DNA of 64,000 bases, from the NCBI GenBank assembly GCA_020746835.1, contig JAGPNK010000007.1:1535501-1599500 (forward strand). The letters run 5' to 3'. The number at the start of each line of letters is the position of its first letter. Position 1 is the stretch's first letter. This document shows positions 24,570-35,396 of the stretch, in pieces. The position numbers were made by a program, and so were the translations under genes. The notes beneath the pieces were generated by a model that did not search any database, was not told the DNA's origin, and worked only from the letters and a program-made list of their open reading frames with translations. This DNA is from Stachybotrys elegans (lineage: Eukaryota; Ascomycota; Sordariomycetes; Hypocreales; Stachybotryaceae).

Positions 24570-27500
24570 TTACTTTGCCTCGTCTTTGCCAGCCTGTGAT
24601 GCCTTCTTCACGGCTCCATCCAGCTTGGCTACGGATTTCTGGTCCAAGCCAACCCACCATTTCCTCAGCATTGCTGCGTAGTCCACCTCCTCTTGTACCA
24701 CCTCAACAGGAGGTCCCTTGATCTGCGGGAGCATCTCGTCGTTCGCATTATCAAACACGGCCCACGCCGAGGCATCCCCAGCTCGGACACCGAATCCCCT
24801 GCCCTTCATGGACACAATCTGGAACTTCCTCAGAAGCACCACGTCCCCGGTCTCAATCACCGGCAGCGCAGTCTTGTGGGGTCGGAAAATGTGAGCTACT
24901 GTCACTCCACTAGGCGCCAGAGACGGGTCCGTCAGTACAACCTCGAGCATGTAATCGCGGGGCCCATTCTTGGGTCTATGTGGTGAAGGAGGCGTCGCGG
25001 CCGCCACCGCCATCAGGTCTACCCCTTGTCCCAGCGAGTTGCGCAGCATCTTGAGCGAAACGAAGCTCGGCAGCGTTGTTCTAAGACACTTGAGGAGCCG
25101 CTGCTTAGACATCTCGCCTCGACCCTCTTCTTCCTCCCCACCTATAGAACGCATAGATCGAATGGACCCCGTCACCGAGGGAGATTTGAGGGCCTCGGAC
25201 ATGTCGGGGGAGCGGCTTCGCCTTGTGCTCTGCGACGCGGCCCGGGTATCTCGCGGCGAGTCTGGCGACCCGTGGCTCCGGGTCACACGCGTAGACGGCG
25301 GTATCCCCTTGGCGAGCGCGATACTCGGGTCCGAATAATCCGTCTTGCTGCGAGTCACACGTATCGCAGCCGTCGGGCTCTTCTCCTCTGTCCTCCCTGC
25401 CCTTTTTGATCGTGGGGTTGCCGTCTTTGCCAGTGCAAGGCTCGGATCGGCCATGGACATGTCGAACGAGTCAGACGATCTCGTCTTCCTATGACTCCGT
25501 AGAGATTGTGCCGTGATAAGAACATCTCGTTCTCTGCTCGGTACCTCCCTGATCGCCTCTTCCGTTTTTTCGGGTGTAGCCTGCCGTTGTGCTGGGGCTG
25601 TCTCTCCGCCTGCTGGATCCAAGCTCTGTAGTTGACTTGAAGCTTGCAGATATTCTGCCATGATCTGCTCTTCTGGGCCGCTAAGCATATCGTCATCAGC
25701 CTCCAGTTCAGCCATCGCAGAGCCCTCTGCGCTAGCCTCATTATTTTGTTGTGTCGCCAACGGAGTGAGAAGTTGAGGGGCGGTCTCTTCGTCCAGTATC
25801 GTTGTGTGCTCCTTGACTATGGACAACTCTTCAACGGTATGTGATTTGCCTGTCTCCAAAGCCTGGGTGAATGGTGGTGTTGGAGCATCCACAACCATTG
25901 CCATCTCATCCGCGGAGACATTTTCCGACGGTGACGGTTTGTCCACATCTGACATCTCTTTCACCGTCTCCATGACAATATCGGCTTCCACGGCCACAAC
26001 AGCAATGGGTGTTGCCCGGCTCTCGTCTGTGTCCATCACTGTATCTGTAGAAACAATAGCGTCCGTGACCTCTATGTGCTCGGTGACGGTTGTCGTTTCT
26101 TGCTCAACAGTTACCTCTTCCTCTACTTCCATGGCTTCGTCTTGGCTTTGCTGTTGGTCTGTGGGCACAACAGAGTCCCGATGAAGAGTGTCTGCAGATA
26201 CAGCGCCATCCTTTGGTGCCGTATCGATATCCATGGCATCGGTGGGCTCCGGTTCGTCAAGCTGAGTGTCAGATGCTTGCTCCGGGATAGTTATGCTGGC
26301 CTGAGTATTTTGCTGCTCCTCAGAGGGTACCTTGGGAGAAGAGATGGGTTGTTGGGGTTCGTTCGAAGGGATAGAGACAGAGATGTCAGGGTTCTCATGA
26401 GTCTTGTCGGTCTCTATCGCTTCCGGTGCGGGAGCGGGACTGTCTGAAGGATGGGCTTTTGGCGATGCCACAGACTTGTCGCCATCCGTATCGCCCTTGG
26501 CGCTTTCCTCCTCAATGGCGGGAATGTCCTTGGTCCTCTCCTCGACCTTGGAGGCAAGTCGGTGTTCTTCTGCTGGCTCCTCCTCATCGTCTTCCCCCGG
26601 ATCTCGCTCTTCCGCCTCGGTGTGTCGATCATCCTCAACCTCCTCTTCCATATCGTCTCCTGCTCCATTAAACTGCGGCAGAGATTTGGGTGGTGGTCTG
26701 GGTGGTTCGGCTGGACGCTTTTCTTCCTCCTTATCCGGTTCATCTTCCGAGTCGGAAAGCAGGCTGATAAAGACTGGTTCCTTCGGTGCCATCGGTTTTC
26801 GTACAGGAGGAGCGACCTCTTCCTCTTCTTCTTCCTCCTCTCCCTCCTCATAATCTTCTTCGTAGTCTTCCTCCAGCTCCTCTTCCTCCTCGTCGTATTC
26901 CTCACCGTCTTCCTCGCCGTATTCACCAACATCGTCTTCATCATCTTCCCCATCGTCTTCATCGCCGTCGTCTTCTTCTTCCTCATTATCCCCGTCAACA
27001 TCTTCTCCCTCGTCATAGTCGTACTTGCCCCTCGCACGTATTTCATCTGCCACACCAACCTCTTCCTTCTCGTACTCCTCCTCGTACTCTTCACCAGACT
27101 GGTCGCTGGCCCTTTCTACGTCGTCTTCTTTCACTTCGCCATCATTCGCCTCTTCTGCTTCCTCCACTCCTGCCTCGATTTCTTGCGCCGCTAGCAGTTC
27201 TTCTTCGCTTTCAGACAATACTGCTTCAACAATGCCTTGACTGCTGAGAAGTATGGGTTTTGCTTCCACGTCATCTTCATCGACGTGGGAAGCGGCCTCG
27301 CCATCCACTTCCATCTCGTCATCGTCATCGTCGTGTGCGGGATCATAGTTTCGCAAATCGTAATCTTCGCCGGGTTCATCCCCTCCATCTTCATATTCGG
27401 CTCCGTCGGCACTATCAGGTGAGCGCTCATCCTGGGATCGACCGGCTGTATTCTCCACCAAGTCACCTCTTTCCGACTCTGGCGCTGCGTCTATGGCGTC

Positions 27501-29024
27501 TGGTGCTGGAGACAGTTCCCTGGCTGGCGATGAGCTGTCGATGATCTCCACAGCAGTCCTCGTTCCATCCTCGGCTGAACCCAGCTGAGTAGAGACGTCA
27601 CCATTGGCTGGCAGCCACGAAGCTTGTTCCATCCTTTCCGGTACACTGTAGAATGCGTTGTCGTCTACCTGAGGAACATTGAACCCTGTATTGTGGGGTT
27701 CGTCGATGGCGCTGTGGAATTGTAGACTAGGATCGATGTGTAGGACGTCGCCGTCAAGGCCATCATGCCCAATTGAGGTGGGATATGCTGACTGTATGCC
27801 ATGCATGTCTTCCAAGGGACCCGTGGTGAGAGGCTCAACGATATTCGGCGTGTAGTCGTGGGGCATGGGCATATGGTACATGTCATGTTGAGGATCAGGC
27901 ATTCCGAAGGCGAAATTATCAACGATATTCGGACCATCATGCGCATTGCTCTTATCGGGTGATGAGATCATATCTGAGGGATGTTGAGGTTCGTTTTGGT
28001 CAGCGTCTGGCAGCGAACCTTCGTTGGCTGTTTCGCCATATTGGAGGCGAGTCGATGCGACTGGTGTCGGCGAGGCGGATGGCACTGCAGGCGCTCGAGG
28101 TTCAGCTGATATCTGAACACCCATCGAGGGACTGAAATCCAAGCCATGCGTCTGGCATCCTTCATCTACCATTAATCGCGGCGCGGGGGTCTTTGGGGTC
28201 GCGGTCGGCTCCTGTGCAGCCTCGTGGTCTGAATCATCGTCTTCCGCAGATCCCTTCTCTGCTTCATCGGCCCGTTCAGGAGTGGGTGAGCGACTGCTGT
28301 ACCTCCATGCGCCAGCGCCCATGCTAAAGCGCGACCGCTTCTTTCGCAGCGCTCTCCCAGTATCTTGTTCAATTGCGTCAATTCCACCCTCGAAGAGAGA
28401 TCCGTACGACACTCTGGCCCGCTTGAGAAATGCTGGAGAGGAATATTCTTCCCCGTCGAATGTTGCAGAGGCCAGTCGCTTGCTCGGGAATGATAGTGAC
28501 GGGGTGAGAGGCCTGGGCGTTGTGGGCTCTGGGGGCGTCAACGAAGACAGTTCGGCAGCGACTTCGGCTGGTGGTGCAATTGTTACTTCGGCTTCATCGG
28601 TGGAATTGATGTCGATGATTTCCTCTGCGTCTGGGTTGTCAGCCTTGCGGAGGAGCAAGACTAGATGGTTCGAGAAGGTGAGCTGCCATTCGAGAGTATC
28701 TGGCCGCGTCGGTCCGTTGGCGGCTGCCCACGCACCCCCGACTAGACTGAGCTTCACCGCATCGCCACCTCCAATTGCCGCAGCAGAAACCGCTTTCCCG
28801 GCAGCACCACAGAATTCAACCCGCAGCTGGCCCTTATTGCGGCGTAGTAGCACGTCGCTCTCCGCAAGGATGAAAGCAACCGACTTGTTGACGATGCTGA
28901 ATGGCCACGTGACTGTAACAGTGCCTTCTATGACATTGGTCGTTGCATCGGGGAGGTCGGGGAGGTCGGGCTTCAGTTGGGGTATTGGAGTCGGTCGCGC
29001 GACGCGGACCGCATCCCCGTCCAT
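24570..29024 (-). CDS. Large acidic protein with N- and C-terminal OB-like domains (POT1/Cdc13-type telomere-binding fold candidate)
   Basis: A single exon of 1,484 codons. Residues 30-130 look like an OB fold (VIEGTVTVTWPFSIVNKSVA, then LRVEFCG and LEWQLTFSNHLVLLLRK). Residues about 1310-1460 (24645-25097) resemble the telomeric single-strand-binding OB domain of POT1/Cdc13: YMLEVVLTDPS, then VAHIFRPHK, GDVVLLRKFQIVS and a closing WWVGLD. Between them lie over 1,100 residues of low-complexity, acidic, Ser/Pro-rich sequence, most extreme at 662-736. SUMO-interaction-like motifs appear: EEIIDINSTDE (134-144), VEIIDSSS (near 491) and VFISLLSDSEDE (near 749). By family knowledge such domains bind telomeric G-strand DNA; whether this protein is a Cdc13/CTC1-like factor or another OB protein is not settled. 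It is transcribed divergently from the FMO gene. Confidence 0.7.
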   Translation of the reverse strand: MDGDAVRVARPTPIPQLKPDLPDLPDATTNVIEGTVTVTWPFSIVNKSVAFILAESDVLLRRNKGQLRVEFCGAAGKAVSAAAIGGGDAVKLSLVGGAWAAANGPTRPDTLEWQLTFSNHLVLLLRKADNPDAEEIIDINSTDEAEVTIAPPAEVAAELSSLTPPEPTTPRPLTPSLSFPSKRLASATFDGEEYSSPAFLKRARVSYGSLFEGGIDAIEQDTGRALRKKRSRFSMGAGAWRYSSRSPTPERADEAEKGSAEDDDSDHEAAQEPTATPKTPAPRLMVDEGCQTHGLDFSPSMGVQISAEPRAPAVPSASPTPVASTRLQYGETANEGSLPDADQNEPQHPSDMISSPDKSNAHDGPNIVDNFAFGMPDPQHDMYHMPMPHDYTPNIVEPLTTGPLEDMHGIQSAYPTSIGHDGLDGDVLHIDPSLQFHSAIDEPHNTGFNVPQVDDNAFYSVPERMEQASWLPANGDVSTQLGSAEDGTRTAVEIIDSSSPARELSPAPDAIDAAPESERGDLVENTAGRSQDERSPDSADGAEYEDGGDEPGEDYDLRNYDPAHDDDDDEMEVDGEAASHVDEDDVEAKPILLSSQGIVEAVLSESEEELLAAQEIEAGVEEAEEANDGEVKEDDVERASDQSGEEYEEEYEKEEVGVADEIRARGKYDYDEGEDVDGDNEEEEDDGDEDDGEDDEDDVGEYGEEDGEEYDEEEEELEEDYEEDYEEGEEEEEEEEVAPPVRKPMAPKEPVFISLLSDSEDEPDKEEEKRPAEPPRPPPKSLPQFNGAGDDMEEEVEDDRHTEAEERDPGEDDEEEPAEEHRLASKVEERTKDIPAIEEESAKGDTDGDKSVASPKAHPSDSPAPAPEAIETDKTHENPDISVSIPSNEPQQPISSPKVPSEEQQNTQASITIPEQASDTQLDEPEPTDAMDIDTAPKDGAVSADTLHRDSVVPTDQQQSQDEAMEVEEEVTVEQETTTVTEHIEVTDAIVSTDTVMDTDESRATPIAVVAVEADIVMETVKEMSDVDKPSPSENVSADEMAMVVDAPTPPFTQALETGKSHTVEELSIVKEHTTILDEETAPQLLTPLATQQNNEASAEGSAMAELEADDDMLSGPEEQIMAEYLQASSQLQSLDPAGGETAPAQRQATPEKTEEAIREVPSRERDVLITAQSLRSHRKTRSSDSFDMSMADPSLALAKTATPRSKRAGRTEEKSPTAAIRVTRSKTDYSDPSIALAKGIPPSTRVTRSHGSPDSPRDTRAASQSTRRSRSPDMSEALKSPSVTGSIRSMRSIGGEEEEGRGEMSKQRLLKCLRTTLPSFVSLKMLRNSLGQGVDLMAVAAATPPSPHRPKNGPRDYMLEVVLTDPSLAPSGVTVAHIFRPHKTALPVIETGDVVLLRKFQIVSMKGRGFGVRAGDASAWAVFDNANDEMLPQIKGPPVEVVQEEVDYAAMLRKWWVGLDQKSVAKLDGAVKKASQAGKDEAK

Positions 29025-29532
29025 GATGCTTCAATTCGATGTGGGCTTCCAGAGGTTTGCACCATTTGGCGTCATGGTCTGGGGGTTGCAGAATCCGGGG
29101 TTCCTCGTCGTATTCTCGCCGTGTATTTCTATTCGTAGTGTTTGCGGTTGTGCGGTGCAATTATGACGATGCGAAGCTGTCAGAGGCGCGTCAAGTCGGT
29201 GATCATGCAGGAGGAAGCTATGGCAGGTAAAGTATGGAGAAGCAGGGCAACCAACTATGAAAGAAAGTGGAAGCTCCAAACGCGAAGCTCCACCGACTGC
29301 TAGACGAGACCACAAAAGGAAGGCGGTGTGCAGCCTGGGCGGGCAGAATCATGTGGGTTCCTCGAACCTGATGCAGTAGGCACGCAATTGGCCTACCCTA
29401 TAGCGTGATCGAGTGGCACGATTTCCAGCTTGGTGTATCTTCACTCCACTGCTTCAGCATTTATATAGGTTGGGCTTCTCCTTCTTGCTTGTTTGTGTTG
29501 GTTCAATGGTTTGTATATATTTGATCGAAAAC
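29025..29532. promoter_or_regulatory. Divergent promoter: OB-domain protein / FMO
   Basis: About 508 bases separate the two start codons. No specific operator is recognised. In-frame codons upstream of 29533 (from 29413) encode a hydrophobic stretch that is probably leader rather than protein. Confidence 0.5.
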
Positions 29533-30921
29533 ATGGGTTCCATGCCAAAAAGTTTCAACGTAAAGAGCGTTGCCATCGTGGGCGCTGGTCCCAGTGGTTT
29601 GTGCATGGCCAAATATCTCAGGGCTCAAGGCTCCGTGCAAAGAATCGTCATATTGGAGCAACAACCCGACGTGGGAGGCGTTTGGAAATATACTGCCATT
29701 CCATCGAAGCAAAACCCCGTCCCCCAGGAAGATCCCCAGTACCCCCATGACGGCCCGGTCGAGATACAGGGCGATGGGGCTCCTCTCTACCCTTCTCCCA
29801 TGTATGAGAAGCTGCATGCAAACGTCCCGGCTCCTCTTATGCAGTTCTCGGATCAACCATTTCCCACTGAGGACCGCCTGTTTCCCAAAAGAGAGGCGAT
29901 TCAAGCCTATCTCGAGAGATACTCTGCAGATGTCCGCCATCTCATCAAGTTCAGCTACCAGGTGAAGAAGATCTCGCGACACGACGACGGCGGCAGAGAC
30001 AAGTGGACAGTGGAAGCGCAGTCAACGATAAACAAGGCAACGCTCACAGATACGTTCGATGCCGTGGTGGTTGCCAGTGGGCACTACTCGGTATCATTTC
30101 TCCCCAATGTCAAGAATATGAAGCAATTCCACGAGACTCACCCGTCGGTCATTACGCACTCCAAGAACTATCGAAAGCCCGACGACTTCAGAGACAAGAA
30201 GGTGGTGATAGTGGGAAACGGGCCGTCTGGGTCGGACCTTGCGGCTCAAATCAGCGCGGCATCACAACGACGTCCGATACTGTCCGTGAGGCACGCGACA
30301 CCTCCGGCAAGACTGGCTCACATCAGATGTGAGGAAATTGCAGAGATAGATGAGTTCCTTGTAGACACCCGAGGAATCCGCTGCAAAGACGGCCACGTCG
30401 AAAACGACCTCGACGCCATAATATACTGCACCGGATTCCTGTACAGCTATCCGTTCCTGCCCGACTTCCAGAGCCAGCTTATCACAGGAGGTCACGGAGT
30501 CCATGGCTTGTACAAGCACTTGTTCTTGGTGCAGCATCCGACGCTTGTCTTCCCGGGTCTCAATATGAAGTCGACCCCCTGGCAGCTCTCGGAATCGCAG
30601 GCCGCTGTCATCTCAGCTGTTTGGGCTAACCAGCTAGACCTGCCACCTGTCGAGGAAATGCAGAAATGGAGCAGGGAGCTCTCCGAGGACCTGGGAGATT
30701 TCCCGCACGTCTTCAAAGCTGGGGAAGATGTACGCTACATAAACGAGCTGCATGACTGGGCGATACAGGCAGGGTTCCTGGGCAAAGAACCTCCGCTGTG
30801 GAACGAGGAAATGGCTTGGCTCCGATCCCTTTTGCTGGATGTCAAGATGCGGTTCGAGGAGCTTGGCTGTCAGGCCAAGACTGTGGAGGAACTGGGATTA
30901 GAATACAAGCCGTCTGAGTGA
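29533..30921 (+). CDS. Flavin-containing monooxygenase (FMO-like)
   Basis: An intronless gene of 462 residues. The N-terminus VKSVAIVGAGPSGLCMAKYL is the FAD-binding Rossmann motif (GxGxxG near residues 15-20), and a second dinucleotide motif VVIVGNGPSGSDLA binds NADPH. Between them, VITHSKNYRK partly matches the FMO fingerprint, but the expected upstream FxG is FHETHPS here. The family uses FAD, NADPH and O2 to oxygenate soft nucleophiles on N or S, or to decarboxylate oxo-acids (plant YUCCA). The start at 29533 is chosen because the Rossmann motif normally begins within the first 15 residues. The next gene, 624 bases downstream on the same strand, is an aromatic-type aminotransferase. The substrate cannot be read from sequence. 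Confidence 0.88.
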   Translation: MGSMPKSFNVKSVAIVGAGPSGLCMAKYLRAQGSVQRIVILEQQPDVGGVWKYTAIPSKQNPVPQEDPQYPHDGPVEIQGDGAPLYPSPMYEKLHANVPAPLMQFSDQPFPTEDRLFPKREAIQAYLERYSADVRHLIKFSYQVKKISRHDDGGRDKWTVEAQSTINKATLTDTFDAVVVASGHYSVSFLPNVKNMKQFHETHPSVITHSKNYRKPDDFRDKKVVIVGNGPSGSDLAAQISAASQRRPILSVRHATPPARLAHIRCEEIAEIDEFLVDTRGIRCKDGHVENDLDAIIYCTGFLYSYPFLPDFQSQLITGGHGVHGLYKHLFLVQHPTLVFPGLNMKSTPWQLSESQAAVISAVWANQLDLPPVEEMQKWSRELSEDLGDFPHVFKAGEDVRYINELHDWAIQAGFLGKEPPLWNEEMAWLRSLLLDVKMRFEELGCQAKTVEELGLEYKPSE

Positions 30922-31545
30922 GAGGCGAGTTTGGCCGACGACTTGGATGGCTTGGATATAGAGATAGACGCATACATACCTAGAGAGAAGTATACAGCCG
31001 ATTCCAAGCTGGTGGGTTTGATTCCCGACTTACTTAGTCCATGATGCTCTTAGCCCAGCAAGGTGGCAAGGGCAAAGGGTGTTTGTTAGTAGCGGAGAAC
31101 CTGGTCGACAACGGTCCCACAGACGGACATTCAGCCGGAAGAGATCCGTACTTAATAATGTGTTATCGCAACAAGCGATTGATGGTGGTTTAATCCTGGC
31201 AACTGGCCAGTCCCGGCCTGGCCTCTTATCAGCAACAATTCGCCCAATCGGTCAAGTCCGAAGTCCGCAGTCCGCCCAGCTGCATTGCTCTCCCTGTATT
31301 GTATCCTATCCTACATCCTGCCTTCTGCCTTCTACTTTCTACCTTCTACTCAAGTACTCCGTAGTAGGATTGGTAATCCACTTCCTGTTCTGTCGTTTCA
31401 GATTGTGAATGCCTGCAAGTGGACTTGGCTCTCCTCAACCCTCCACCGCCCTCCCCATCTTGGATTCCATTTGCATACATACCTCGGTCAAGTGCCATCA
31501 TAGTTGTAGCCTGCAGTCAGACTTGCACATCGGGCTATCGGCGTA
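30922..31545. other. Intergenic between FMO and aminotransferase
   Basis: A 624-base spacer holding the FMO 3' UTR and the aminotransferase promoter. C/T-rich stretches occur at 31290-31360. No gene is seen. Confidence 0.55.
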
Positions 31546-33560
31546 ATGGATTCATACAGCCGCGATGCCGCCGGGCCCTCGCCTCCCTTGGATCTGAGCC
31601 ACCACTACTCCAGGGCGTCAATTCGACGAAAGGATAGTGAAATCAAGGCCATCTACAAGTATTTTATGATACCAGGAATTGGAAACCTAGCCGGAGGTTA
31701 GTCCACGACATCCGAAAACCCCCAGACTCCAGATGCACACCGAGGTCCCGAGGCTGACTCTCCCAGGCCTTCCAAATGATAAGCTCTTCCCCTTTGACAC
31801 CCTCGAGGCTCAGATTGCCACTCCAGAGCGGTGGGAGCCCACGCCCAATTATGGGAACACGGAGCAGGCCACAAAGGCTAGGGCTGTCGTGCCACGGTCG
31901 CTGGTGGCCTCGTCGCACATCACCGTGCCCAAGGCTGTTGCAGAACCAAACCCAGATAAGAAGATTGATCTGGCCACCGCTTTGCAATACGGCACCGCCG
32001 AGGGCTACCCGGCGCTCCGCTCCTTCATACGCCAATTTACAAAGGAGGTCCTCCACCCCGTCATTCCCTACGCGGGCGGTCCAGAGGTGCTCTTGACTTG
32101 TGGCTCGACCGACGGCTTTTCCAAGACGGCTGAGCTTCTCGTTAATCCGTGGTTCGATGACAAGGATGCTATCAAAGACCGGCCTGGAATGCTCTGCGAG
32201 GCCTTCATCTACATGGGCCCCATGAGCTCCATCAAGCCCAAGGGCGTGCAGGTTGTGCCGGTCGAGTACGATTCAGAGGGCATGATGGCAGAAGGTCCCG
32301 GAGGCCTGGCCGATGTCCTGGAGAACTGGGACTTCTCCCGCGGACGGCGCCCTCACTTTCTTTACACCGTCACGTAAGCTACCGTTTCTGACTCAACTAA
32401 AACGAGTTACTGACTACTAATTTCTCAGCATGGGACACAATCCTACTGGCGGAGTCGTTTCTGTTCCAAGGCGGCGCCAAATCTATGCACTGTGCAGCAA
32501 GTACGACGTCATTATCGTCGAGGATGATCCCTACTGGTACCTCCAGTATCCTTCTGCTATCAGGAAGCAGGCAGAGGCTCGAGGTGCATCCCAGCCATGC
32601 TCACAGGAGCCCCCCAAGCCAGTCAAATCCAGTGGCTATGAATTCATAGACTCTCTTGTTCCTTCGTATCTTTCGATTGATACTGATGGACGAGTCATCC
32701 GCCTCGACACCTTCTCCAAGACCATTGCACCCGGCTGCCGCTTGGGATGGATAACGGCCCAGCCAGCCATAATCACACAGCTTAGGCGGTAAGTCTTATT
32801 GCTTATTACGAACCGAGCCTTTCAATAACACCTTTGTAGCATCACGGAGGCCACTACGCAGCAACCGTCTGGATTCGTTCAGGCCATGGTTGCCGAGACC
32901 CTCATGGGACCTCAACCCGAAGCAACCGCCACGTTCCGGGGACTATCTCTTAGGGATAAACATACCTTCAATGGCTGGAACACGGATGGCTGGGTCCGCT
33001 GGGTGGCGGGCTTGCGTGGTGTTTACGAGCGACGCATGAACACCATGTGCTCTATTTTGGAAGAGCACTCTACCTTGGTAAAGCAGGGGCGGTTCACCGA
33101 CGAGGCCGACGCCGACTGGGGTGTTGTCACCAAAACCCGCATCATGTCATTCGACTGGCCACGAGGCGGCATGTTCATCTGGGTCCGACTCATGTTCGAG
33201 ACACATCCTCTGTGGGGAGCCAAGGGAGATGCAATTCCGGTGATCGACGGCGAAGCTCTCTCCACTGGACTCTTCGGCTTCCTATCCCAGAAACCCCATC
33301 TTGTATTGCCCGCACCTGGCTCTCTCTTTGCGCCGACGCCAGAAGTCGTACGGGACCGATCCTGGGCCTATGTCCGAGTCTGCTTCGCTGCTGTAGACGA
33401 GGACGACGTCACTGCCTGCAGCCAGAGGCTGGGTAACGGGGTACAGAAGTTCTGGCAGGTCACCAGTGTCAAACAAATGGAGAAGTATATTGCCGGGCCG
33501 CCGTCTGAATTGGATGAGGCCGGAATGCCTGACCAAATCGGATTCCCGATTGGATGCTGA
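31546..33560 (+). CDS. Aromatic amino-acid aminotransferase-like (Aro8-type, class I/II, PLP)
   Basis: Four exons join in frame: 31546-31696, 31767-32373, 32429-32788 and 32840-33560, giving 612 residues. Exon 1 supplies the characteristic fungal N-terminus (PLDLSHHYS, then YKYFMIPGIGNLAGG), which continues over the intron into LPNDKLFPFDTLEA. The PLP-binding lysine is K350 in DTFSKTIAPGCRLGW, with GHNPTGG and EDDPYWYLQY as cofactor-contact motifs. Enzymes of this group transaminate Phe, Tyr, Trp or 2-aminoadipate with 2-oxoglutarate. The protein is longer than yeast Aro8 (500 residues), as is usual in filamentous fungi. Tandem orientation with the upstream FMO suggests possible shared metabolism, but each gene has room for its own promoter. 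It converges on RPL4, with 264 bases between stops. Confidence 0.9.
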
Positions 33561-33824
33561 TGATTGCGCTGGTTCTAAGTACGATATCTACTATGCTTGT
33601 TATGACCATAGATGCACATGTAGGGCAAAGATAACCTGGGTTCACGACTGATTGAGGTACGATGAGGCGTCACAGAGATGAATCAGGTCAAGTCAGAATC
33701 TTCATTTAAAGTCCATGAATAACAGCTCAACCTTCCAGAAGCCATTACGCCTCAATTTCAATCCCTGGCATTTCCCATCCCCTAGAAACCTTTAAGCCTG
33801 CTGCACACCCAGCGAGGAAAGGAT

Positions 33825-35122
33825 TTACTCCTGCGACTTCTGAGCCTCCTTGGCGAAGACGGAGGCGTAAGGGTTCAGACGGAGCAGAACCTGCTTGTTG
33901 CGCAGAGGGTTCTTCTTCTGCACAGCAGAGCGGCGAGTGGTGGCCTCGCCCTTGGGGGCAGACAGGGAGCTCTGGATTTCGGAGCTGTTGATGAGACGGG
34001 ACAGGTCGGCCTGGGAGACGACATTGGAGGGGATGAGGAAGTCGCGCTTGTGGGCGGAGGCCTCAGTGGTGGAGCCGTAGATCTCGTCGAGGGCCTTGAA
34101 GGCAGCAGAGGTCCAGACGATGAAGCGGCCGAGGTGGCCACCGGGGGCGAGCTGGAGCAGGTTGAGGGCAGTGACGGGAGAGGTCTCGACACCGGGGATG
34201 TTGCGGAAGCCCTTGACGAGCTCCTTGCCGTCGACGGCAGGGTCGTAGACGACGAGGGGACCGCGGCGCTGGCGGTGGCGGCGGCCACGGAGCTTGCCCT
34301 TACCGGCGCGGAGCTTCTTGGAGCCCTTGACGCGCTCGATATCGGGGCCAGCGCCGACGGCCTTGAGGAGGCCGAGGGCGGTGGCGGTGCGGCCGATGGA
34401 GCCGGCGTCGAAGAGCTCAGAGTCGACGACGAGGGGAACCTCGGGGACGGTCATGACCTGGTGGCCACGGGCGAGGAGCAGAGAGGGGGCGGCGGAGGCG
34501 GCCAGAGCAGAGCAGACAGCGTAGCGCCTGGGGTAGGTTTTGTTAGCTTCTTCTTCTCGTCTTCCAAACTGGTGGCTTTTTGAGAGAACTCACTTCTGGC
34601 CCTGGTTGACCTTGACGTGCCAGCGGCGCCAGATCTTGGTAGGGGCGAACATGCGACCGGAACGGCACATGTTACCGAAGGCGGCCTGACCAGCACGGTG
34701 GGTACCACCACCAGAGACACGGGGGATACGGGCGACGGCACGTCCTAGAAGCAAAGCCGATCAGTCTTGCTGTTCCAATCATCCTGGAGAGAGAGAGAGA
34801 GCAGCCTGAGTCCTGTTCTGGGCGTTGCTATCCAAGGGAAGACCGCTTGACGTCCCCCCCGCCCAGAACAAATCTCGAAGTAGCCCCTCCTCTGGCAAGA
34901 ATATTGAAAAAACTAACCAGTTCCCCAAGACTCAGCAGAGGTCTGGTGACCGGCCTTCTCGCTCACGGAGTAAGGCTGGCGCTTGTTCTTGGCCATGCCA
35001 GTGTGCACCTGCTGCACGATATCCGGGCGGATAGGGCTGGCGAAGACGGCGGGAATGGCGTGGGTAGCTCCCGAGGGAGTACCATCTTTGCCGATGATGG
35101 AGACGGTAGGTCGCGAAGCCAT
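33825..35122 (-). CDS. rpl4: 60S ribosomal protein L4 (uL4)
   Basis: Three exons join in frame: 35122-34918, 34744-34594 and 34527-33825, giving 352 residues. It begins [14 protein letters not shown] and shows the uL4 core: [19 protein letters not shown], then [20 protein letters not shown] and the basic loop [20 protein letters not shown] that threads the exit tunnel. The length is close to yeast Rpl4 (362). Introns near the N-terminus are common in fungal ribosomal genes. Upstream lie CACGTG at 35391 and a CCCTAA-type motif at 35616, which resemble the Cbf1/Tbf1 elements of non-Saccharomyces ribosomal promoters. Confidence 0.97.
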
Positions 35123-35390
35123 TGTGAAGGAGGAACTTGGACCTGCGAGTCGAATACTACGTTAGAATGCCTTTTGCTGCGTTCGACGACGTCGATGGTT
35201 TTGTCCGCTCGCAGGAGGGTGGGAGGGCAGGGGGCGGTTGCTCACCTTGTTCGTCGGACGGCGTTGAAATTTTGGTGAAGTTGTAGTCCACAATTGGGGC
35301 TCGCGATAAATTTCACCTTCGAATTTTGGCGTGCGGTTTGGTGGGCGGTGGCCCTAAGGTGGTACGTACCGCTTGCGCGAGAGGGGAGGT

Positions 35391-35396
35391 CACGTG
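35391..35396. promoter_or_regulatory. CACGTG box upstream of RPL4
   Basis: A palindromic CACGTG 269 bases upstream of the RPL4 start. This is the core of Cbf1/bHLH sites used at ribosomal promoters in several ascomycetes; binding here is inferred. Confidence 0.4.

Noticed and set aside
26451..27194. 247-codon plus-strand frame rich in Phe/Leu that looks like a membrane protein
   Set aside because: It is the antisense of the Glu/Asp-codon run in the OB-domain protein, so the hydrophobicity is an artefact.
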